In this document: positions 14,596 through 19,699 of the stretch, piece after piece
Layout of the letters: the number at the start of each line of letters is the position of its first letter
Position numbering within the stretch: position 1 is the first letter of the stretch
Notes under the pieces: model-generated
What the model saw: only the letters and a program-made list of their open reading frames with translations
Told to the model about the DNA's origin: nothing
Databases searched by the model: none
Assembly: GCA_048941605.1 (NCBI GenBank)
Contig: JBHLNL010000052.1
Location: 1-19,699, forward strand
DNA length: 19,699 bases
Direction of reading: 5' to 3'
Origin: Loki-b32 sp048941605
GTDB lineage: Archaea > Asgardarchaeota > Lokiarchaeia > Sigyniarchaeales > SOKP01
Translations under genes and position numbers: made by a program

Positions 14596-16758
14596 TCAAT
14601 ATTCAACCCATATTGGGCCAGCATAAGATATTCTCCCATTTTCTCCTACAATACGAATTAAGTAATAGTCAAAACCACCTGTGTTTAGAGTGCTTGGATC
14701 AATAGGATTATCACTATATTGGTTTATATAATAATTATTTCCTAACTTTATACAATTATTTTCAAATGAAATTCCTGTTATAGGGCCAGAATCAATTATT
14801 GAGAAATTGACTATTGGTGAAGATATTTGTTCAGTGTGCCATAACTTTCCATTCTTAATTATTTCAATGTCTGCATTCCAATTAGGAACCCAATTTGGTG
14901 TGACTGAAGCAGCTATTGATCTTTTAGCAGCTGGAGCTCCATCTTGAGCTAAAAAGACACTTATTTCTCTATGTCCAGTTGAGCTGCTTGCTATGAATGT
15001 TGAACCATCACCTACTTCTGTTCCATTTATTTTGAATATTAGAATTGGACGTCCGTGGTCTGAATTCGCATAAATTTTTTGGTTTTCTAATCCGCTAAAA
15101 ACTCCTTCTCTTGTAAGGTTATTTACATAAACTGCGGTTAATCCTCCTGGATATGGATGTTCATTTCTAGTATGCCATAAACTAAAAGGGCGTTGATGTC
15201 CAACATACGCTCTTGTATGACTTAAACTATGACCAGGATGACCATCATGCTCATCACTTGAGACATACAATGTCATTCGATAACCCATAGTTAAGGCATC
15301 TACGATCGAAGAACCATTGGTATAATATGGAGGCGCATCAATAGCACCTACATAATTCAATTCATGACGTTGTTCAAACAAAAACTCTCCATGAACAGAA
15401 GATGCTTCTGCTAGTTTAACATATTTTGGGTTATTATAAGTCCAATCTTGAATATATGCTTCTTTAGTCGTATGATGTGGGAGTGCTAGTGCTCTTACAC
15501 CATAATTTGATGTAAATTCATCAAGAATATTCCATAGTACGTAGGGAGATTTAACTGTAAAATATGAATCAAGAATCGGTGATTTTAATAATGTATTTCC
15601 GCTAAATATACAAACGTAGTGGCCTGTTCTTACACATGTCCATTCTATACCATGGATTGTTACAAATTCATTAGGTTCATACCAATTATTAGTGGTAGAT
15701 TCAAGAATGTTAAGTGAAAATGGAGAAAACATCATAATTTCGCCGTGATCTGTTAGAGCATAGAAATCAAGACATGCTATATGTTTGGCATAATAAAAAG
15801 AATGATCTGCTGTACCACTACCATCAGAAAGATGAGAGTGAGTATGAATATCTCCCCATACAATAAATGGTTCTGATCCTGTGAAATTCTTTACTATGAT
15901 TGGATTACTATAATATACATTTTTAGTGTAGCTATCGTTTACTAAAATATAATGAATACCGGAAGTCATGATTCTTGATTGAAATATATGTTTCCCATTA
16001 TCTTTTCCATCATTAATCTCATAAGCCATATCTGATCCAAATATTTGTCCTGTAAACTTATATGGGTCTGGTAATACCGCCTGAGTATTTGTAATCAATT
16101 GATAATTAGTAAAATTATATGATTCTATGGAAAATCCTACTTCCCCTTTATATACAGCACTTAGACGTTCAAATGGGTCCCACGCTTCCACAGTAATTTC
16201 AAATGTATCATTAATTTTAACCATTGTAGGTGCATTTACCCATAAGAGTCTAGGATTATTATCAAACAATACACCCCAATCAATACTCACTGAAGTCCAT
16301 AAAGTAAGGGGTACAAGAATTACTAATAATTCAATTGCCTTATGTTTTTTCTTTGACAACCTCTCATATCTTTGAGACAATTGGGTAATTTTTTTAAGAG
16401 ATATGTGCTTGATCTTTAGAACCTCTAAAATTATTACAAAAACTAAATAAGTTAAAATAAAACTCACAGAATACCAAATCACGATGGTAAGCGGGGCAGT
16501 TTCTTTGTAAAAATATATAAATACTGTAATAAATCCAATGGCACATGATAATACAATTCCATTACGTTTCCAAGCTTTATCTTTTAAGAAAATATAATAC
16601 AGAACTCCAATAATTAAACCTATTATACACCAAAAATACCAAAAAAGAGTAACAATACCAAAACCATAAACTAGTAATCTAGGCATACGCCTTAAACGAG
16701 ACCATTCTCTTTTCGACGACGACTCTTCATTAGTTCCACGCTTTTTTGCATTTATCAT
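14596..16758 (-). CDS. Membrane-anchored PHP/DUF3604-type metal-dependent phosphoesterase-like protein
   Basis: A 720-residue protein in two parts. Residues ~28-58 (long, perhaps two passes), 67-84, 89-115 and about 141-158 are hydrophobic segments, giving four or five membrane helices after a charged start. The rest is a large soluble region with a beta-rich section (~175-290) and, from residue 299, a PHP-like metal site. This comprises VWGDIHTHSHLSDGSGT (His305, His307, Asp312), YALTDHGE (Asp337, His338), ALPHHTT and SSDEHDGHPG. This order matches DUF3604-type relatives of the PHP phosphoesterase fold. The histidines argue for a working metal-dependent hydrolase; the substrate is unknown. 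Whether the large domain faces outside depends on the number of membrane passes, which cannot be settled by eye. It lies between GH38 and a phosphatase-family gene on the same strand. Confidence 0.8.
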   Translation of the reverse strand: MINAKKRGTNEESSSKREWSRLRRMPRLLVYGFGIVTLFWYFWCIIGLIIGVLYYIFLKDKAWKRNGIVLSCAIGFITVFIYFYKETAPLTIVIWYSVSFILTYLVFVIILEVLKIKHISLKKITQLSQRYERLSKKKHKAIELLVILVPLTLWTSVSIDWGVLFDNNPRLLWVNAPTMVKINDTFEITVEAWDPFERLSAVYKGEVGFSIESYNFTNYQLITNTQAVLPDPYKFTGQIFGSDMAYEINDGKDNGKHIFQSRIMTSGIHYILVNDSYTKNVYYSNPIIVKNFTGSEPFIVWGDIHTHSHLSDGSGTADHSFYYAKHIACLDFYALTDHGEIMMFSPFSLNILESTTNNWYEPNEFVTIHGIEWTCVRTGHYVCIFSGNTLLKSPILDSYFTVKSPYVLWNILDEFTSNYGVRALALPHHTTKEAYIQDWTYNNPKYVKLAEASSVHGEFLFEQRHELNYVGAIDAPPYYTNGSSIVDALTMGYRMTLYVSSDEHDGHPGHSLSHTRAYVGHQRPFSLWHTRNEHPYPGGLTAVYVNNLTREGVFSGLENQKIYANSDHGRPILIFKINGTEVGDGSTFIASSSTGHREISVFLAQDGAPAAKRSIAASVTPNWVPNWNADIEIIKNGKLWHTEQISSPIVNFSIIDSGPITGISFENNCIKLGNNYYINQYSDNPIDPSTLNTGGFDYYLIRIVGENGRISYAGPIWVEY

Positions 16759-16787
16759 AAACCCAATATCCCAAAATTTTCGTATAA

Positions 16788-16800
16788 GTAATAATATATT
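16788..16800 (-). promoter_or_regulatory. Candidate TATA box of the PHP-domain membrane protein gene
   Basis: On the minus strand this AT-rich tract reads approximately TTAATATATTATT, about 36 nt upstream of the ATG. It fits a short-leader archaeal promoter. Composition and spacing are the only evidence. Confidence 0.3.
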
Positions 16801-16894
16801 AAATTCAGTTAATTATAAATATTAAAATTGACAAAAAAGTTCATAAAATAGGTGTATTTTTAAATAGAATTATTGAGACTATTCTTAAACAGTT

Positions 16895-18424
16895 TTAAAT
16901 AGATTTGAAATCTAATACTGATTTACCAATTACACTTATATCTGGTTTTAACCCTAATAAATTCAATAAACTTGGAACCATATCTGTAGTTTTACAGCAT
17001 GACAATTCTATTGATGGTATTTCTAAAGAACCACCTATAATAAATGGGACAATCATAGATTCTCTAAGCCCATTATCATGAGAGTACGGAGAGCTGCTAG
17101 TAGTTTTTCCATGTTCATAATTAAAGTCATAATCACCCAAAGTTGAGAGTAAAATGTCGCAAGATCTAGGATTTTTGAAATACCGTGGAATTTGATCAAT
17201 TACCATTGGAAAATCAATCTGATTTGTAGCATTTAACCATTCTTCTATAGTATGAAATTTATTGTCGAGAATTTTTGCTGAATTTTCATTTTCGCTATAC
17301 CCATAAATATCATTACCATTAGAAATATACCTTGTTTTTTGTTCTGCACCAAATCCTTGATACTGAATCATCCCTTTGATTCTTTTACCAGACTTTTTAT
17401 CTTGATATTCAACATTAATTATTCCTTTTTCGGGTTTATTACTATCTTCTCTATAATACATAAATTTAACCCCTGGAATTTCCCACAGAGTTTCAGTGAG
17501 GTTCAAATCTTGCTTTCCACTACTCGGTTTAAATTTTTGCATCTGATGAATTGTCGGATGATGTTGCCAAGTATCTCCTGGGAAGTTAAAAAAACCCAGT
17601 GATCCAAAATTACAATCAAAATTCCCTGTTCCTTTTTCAGGGAAATAAGGTAATAATCCTTTTTGTTGAAAGAATGGTTTAAGGTTATAGGTTTTTTTTG
17701 CTTTAAAATTACCATGATCAGAAATTACTGCAATAGCAGTAGAATCATAATATCCCGTGTTTTTTAAGCTATTAATCAAAGCTCCTAAAAATTTATCACA
17801 TTCAATAATTAGATTGATATAGTTACTATGTTCAAAACCTACTTTATGCATAAGATCATCAGTGTGTGGAACATAGCCTACAGTAATTAATGGAACTTCT
17901 TTGGTTGAAAAAAATTTACCAGGATTTTCAAATGCGTCAGCAATATTCTTAAAAATAGGTTCTACATCAAAAAAATTCTCTGGAAGACTAAAATAAGCTC
18001 CACGATATAAGAAACAAAGAGAACTTAACATATTTCCTTCGGGAGCTTGTTCAAAAATAGTTTTTACATTTTTTCCGATATCTTTATTTATTTTTAATAC
18101 TTGTTTTCTATCTCCATAATTCCGAATGAAGGGAAACTTTTTACTTGTTGATGGAGGGTCCATTCTGTTTATCCAATGATACATTGGTACGGCATTTCCT
18201 TCCTTTGGAAAATAACCTGAATAGCTTCCAGTCACAATATTGCTATAACAAGGAAATGTTATTGCAGGATATGATGTAATACAATTTGAACAGTTGATTC
18301 CATCTTCGGCAATTTTTGCCATATTTGGAAGTCTTCCTTCATGTATCAATTTAAATAAATGTTCAGCACGAACATCATCTACGATAATTAATACAACTTG
18401 ATTTACTTTTGCACTCCGACTCAT
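16895..18424 (-). CDS. Alkaline phosphatase superfamily protein (nucleotide pyrophosphatase/phosphodiesterase type)
   Basis: A 509-residue member of the type I phosphodiesterase/nucleotide pyrophosphatase branch. Metal ligands and nucleophile are in place. Asp16 is in VVLIIVDDVRAEH. Thr56 is in SYPAITFPCYSNIVTGSY, where the T before FP is the family nucleophile. PHTDDLMHKVG supplies Asp and His, ISDHGNF supplies Asp and His, and PYSHDNGLRESMIVPFII supplies the last His near the C-terminus. It should hydrolyse a phosphomonoester or phosphodiester with two zinc ions; the substrate is not evident. No signal peptide or membrane helix is seen, so it is likely cytoplasmic, unlike many eukaryotic relatives. 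The ATG is at 18422-18424, 29 nt from a TATA-like box, predicting a leaderless mRNA. It is divergent from the methyltransferase gene. Confidence 0.88.
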   Translation of the reverse strand: MSRSAKVNQVVLIIVDDVRAEHLFKLIHEGRLPNMAKIAEDGINCSNCITSYPAITFPCYSNIVTGSYSGYFPKEGNAVPMYHWINRMDPPSTSKKFPFIRNYGDRKQVLKINKDIGKNVKTIFEQAPEGNMLSSLCFLYRGAYFSLPENFFDVEPIFKNIADAFENPGKFFSTKEVPLITVGYVPHTDDLMHKVGFEHSNYINLIIECDKFLGALINSLKNTGYYDSTAIAVISDHGNFKAKKTYNLKPFFQQKGLLPYFPEKGTGNFDCNFGSLGFFNFPGDTWQHHPTIHQMQKFKPSSGKQDLNLTETLWEIPGVKFMYYREDSNKPEKGIINVEYQDKKSGKRIKGMIQYQGFGAEQKTRYISNGNDIYGYSENENSAKILDNKFHTIEEWLNATNQIDFPMVIDQIPRYFKNPRSCDILLSTLGDYDFNYEHGKTTSSSPYSHDNGLRESMIVPFIIGGSLEIPSIELSCCKTTDMVPSLLNLLGLKPDISVIGKSVLDFKSI

Positions 18425-18446
18425 CTTTATCTATTATATGATAATA

Positions 18447-18459
18447 ATTTATATAAATT
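18447..18459 (-). promoter_or_regulatory. Candidate TATA box of the phosphodiesterase-family gene
   Basis: The tract reads AATTTATATAAAT on the minus strand, centred 29 nt before the ATG: a near-ideal archaeal TATA box and spacing for a leaderless transcript. It lies in the 119-nt region shared with the divergent methyltransferase gene, whose own candidate boxes (18490-18500 and 18519-18530) are less clear. Confidence 0.45.
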
Positions 18460-18543
18460 GTAAATAAAATATTGTTGTATAGAATTTGAATTTATAATTT
18501 TTAAAAATTAACTGAGAATAATATTTAAAATCCTAGATAAATC

Positions 18544-19620
18544 ATGAAAACAACTCATAATATATATTTCAAAAATTCATCTGATATGTGTGAGTTAGAT
18601 TCTAATTCTATAGATCTAATGATAACTTCACCTCCATACCCTATGATTGAGATGTGGGATTTTTTATTTTCTTCTCTAAATGATGAAATAAAGCAAGCAC
18701 TTAAAGAAGATGATGGTAAAAAAGCTCTTACTTTGATGCATAAAGAATTAGAAAACGTGTGGGACGAGGTGACACGCGTATTAAAACCTGGTGGGATTGC
18801 TTGTATAGATATTGGAGATGCTACAAGAAAAATTGGTGAAAACTTCCAATTATTTCCCAATCACGTTAAAATTACTAATTATTTTCAAAATAATGATTTT
18901 ATAGAATTACCTTGTATCTTATGGAGAAAACCAACAAATAGTCCAAATAAATTCTTAGGTTCTGGTATGTTGCCTCCAAATGCTTATGTTACTCTCGAAC
19001 ATGAATATATTTTAATTTTTAGAAAAGGAGGTATTAAACGAAATTTAAAACCAAAATCAAGAAATAGATACAATAGTGCTTTTTTCTGGGAAGAAAGGAA
19101 TAAATGGTTTTCAGATTTATGGGAAGATATAAGAGGAACTTCTCAAACACTTATCAAAAACAATGATGATCATAAGAAACTAAGAGAGCGATCAGCAGCT
19201 TATCCTATAGAATTACCCTATCGATTGATAAATATGTTTTCATTATACGAAGACACGGTCTTAGATCCTTTTTGGGGAACAGGCACAACCTCATTAGCTG
19301 CTATGATCTCTGGAAGAAATTCAATTGGATATGATATCAATGTTGAATTCATGGAGATATTCAAAAAAAATTTAACTGAAATTAAACAACTAAATCTTGA
19401 CACTAATAATAAAAGAATAAATCAACATATTGACTTTATTAAGAAATACAGGAATCACTTCAAAGAGATTAAGTATAATTCAATTCAATATAAGTTTCCT
19501 GTGGTGACAAAACAAGAGACTAATTTACTATTATATTCAATAAAATCTTATAGTGAAAATAGAACTGAATTTATAATTACATATGAAGAATTCAAGTTTG
19601 ACAATGAATTGGATTTTTAA
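18544..19620 (+). CDS. DNA methyltransferase, beta class (N4-cytosine or N6-adenine)
   Basis: A 358-residue SAM-dependent amino-methyltransferase of DNA. The catalytic motif IV, ITSPPYP (residues 27-33), comes first and the SAM-binding motif I, DPFWGTGTT (241-249), comes near the C-terminal end. This order defines the beta class. The SPPY form of motif IV is most common in N4-cytosine enzymes, though N6-adenine members exist. VLKPGGIACIDIGD (79-92) and YPIELPYRLINMFSLYEDTVLDPF are further family segments. About 100 residues follow motif I, ending in a charged, low-complexity-looking tail with no recognised domain. Another gene starts 3 nt after the stop, which is the usual layout of a restriction-modification pair. 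The start ATG is preceded by AT-rich DNA without a Shine-Dalgarno site. Confidence 0.92.
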   Translation: MKTTHNIYFKNSSDMCELDSNSIDLMITSPPYPMIEMWDFLFSSLNDEIKQALKEDDGKKALTLMHKELENVWDEVTRVLKPGGIACIDIGDATRKIGENFQLFPNHVKITNYFQNNDFIELPCILWRKPTNSPNKFLGSGMLPPNAYVTLEHEYILIFRKGGIKRNLKPKSRNRYNSAFFWEERNKWFSDLWEDIRGTSQTLIKNNDDHKKLRERSAAYPIELPYRLINMFSLYEDTVLDPFWGTGTTSLAAMISGRNSIGYDINVEFMEIFKKNLTEIKQLNLDTNNKRINQHIDFIKKYRNHFKEIKYNSIQYKFPVVTKQETNLLLYSIKSYSENRTEFIITYEEFKFDNELDF

Positions 19621-19623
19621 TTT

Positions 19624-19699
19624 ATGAGTCTGGTTAATTTAGCTAATAATATTAAAACAATGATCCTAGGAATTTATAGGCAATATATAAAAAGGCTTC
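19624..19699 (+). CDS. Start of an unidentified gene, cut by the window end
   Basis: An ATG 3 nt after the methyltransferase stop opens a frame that stays open for 25 codons to the window edge, beginning MSLVNLANNIKTMILGIYRQ. The sequence is too short to recognise. Its tight spacing suggests co-transcription with the methyltransferase, so the matching restriction endonuclease is the first thing to test, but nothing in these residues shows it. Confidence 0.45.
   Translation, partial: MSLVNLANNIKTMILGIYRQYIKRL

Noticed and set aside
18425..19699. The methyltransferase as part of a mobile element
   Set aside because: No transposase, integrase, flanking repeat or tRNA gene is visible in the window, and base composition by eye matches the neighbours.

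Overview
The window reads as AT-rich chromosomal DNA from an archaeon, most likely an Asgard archaeon of the Lokiarchaeia type. The clues are an archaeal modified mevalonate pathway built around isopentenyl phosphate kinase, TATA-like boxes about 25-35 nt upstream of several start codons, a small longin-like protein of a kind abundant in Asgard genomes, and a very AT-rich composition. The taxonomic call is inference from gene content; no rRNA or tRNA gene was found.

Region 1 (1-423) is the 3' end of an alpha/beta-hydrolase gene. Region 2 (452-9455) is an isoprenoid precursor locus. A flavin prenyltransferase (UbiX family, minus strand) diverges from a plus-strand series: class II HMG-CoA reductase, a UbiD-family decarboxylase (anhydromevalonate phosphate decarboxylase), the large and small subunits of aconitase X (phosphomevalonate dehydratase), a diphosphomevalonate-decarboxylase-like GHMP protein, mevalonate kinase, and a fusion of isopentenyl phosphate kinase with type 2 IPP isomerase. 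The genes lay out the route HMG-CoA -> mevalonate -> mevalonate 5-phosphate -> trans-anhydromevalonate 5-phosphate -> isopentenyl phosphate -> IPP <-> DMAPP, with UbiX supplying the prenyl-FMN needed by the UbiD enzyme. HMG-CoA synthase and thiolase are not in the window.

Region 3 (9466-18424) is all on the minus strand: a longin-like protein, a single-domain response regulator, a trans-prenyl diphosphate synthase (the consumer of IPP and DMAPP), a GH38 alpha-mannosidase, a membrane-anchored PHP/DUF3604-type protein and an alkaline-phosphatase-superfamily phosphodiesterase. Region 4 (18544-19699) holds a beta-class DNA methyltransferase followed after 3 nt by the start of another gene that runs off the window.

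The points most worth a second look are these. The mevalonate kinase frame is broken by 31 extra nucleotides placed exactly inside the near-invariant GEH motif. An ATP-dependent decarboxylase homologue that keeps its catalytic Asp sits inside an operon that already encodes the alternative UbiD/aconitase X route. The IPK-IDI2 fusion carries a Gln-to-His change at a normally conserved active-site position of the isomerase half. No CRISPR array, insertion sequence, tRNA or rRNA was seen, and no gene-free stretch exceeds 300 bases.
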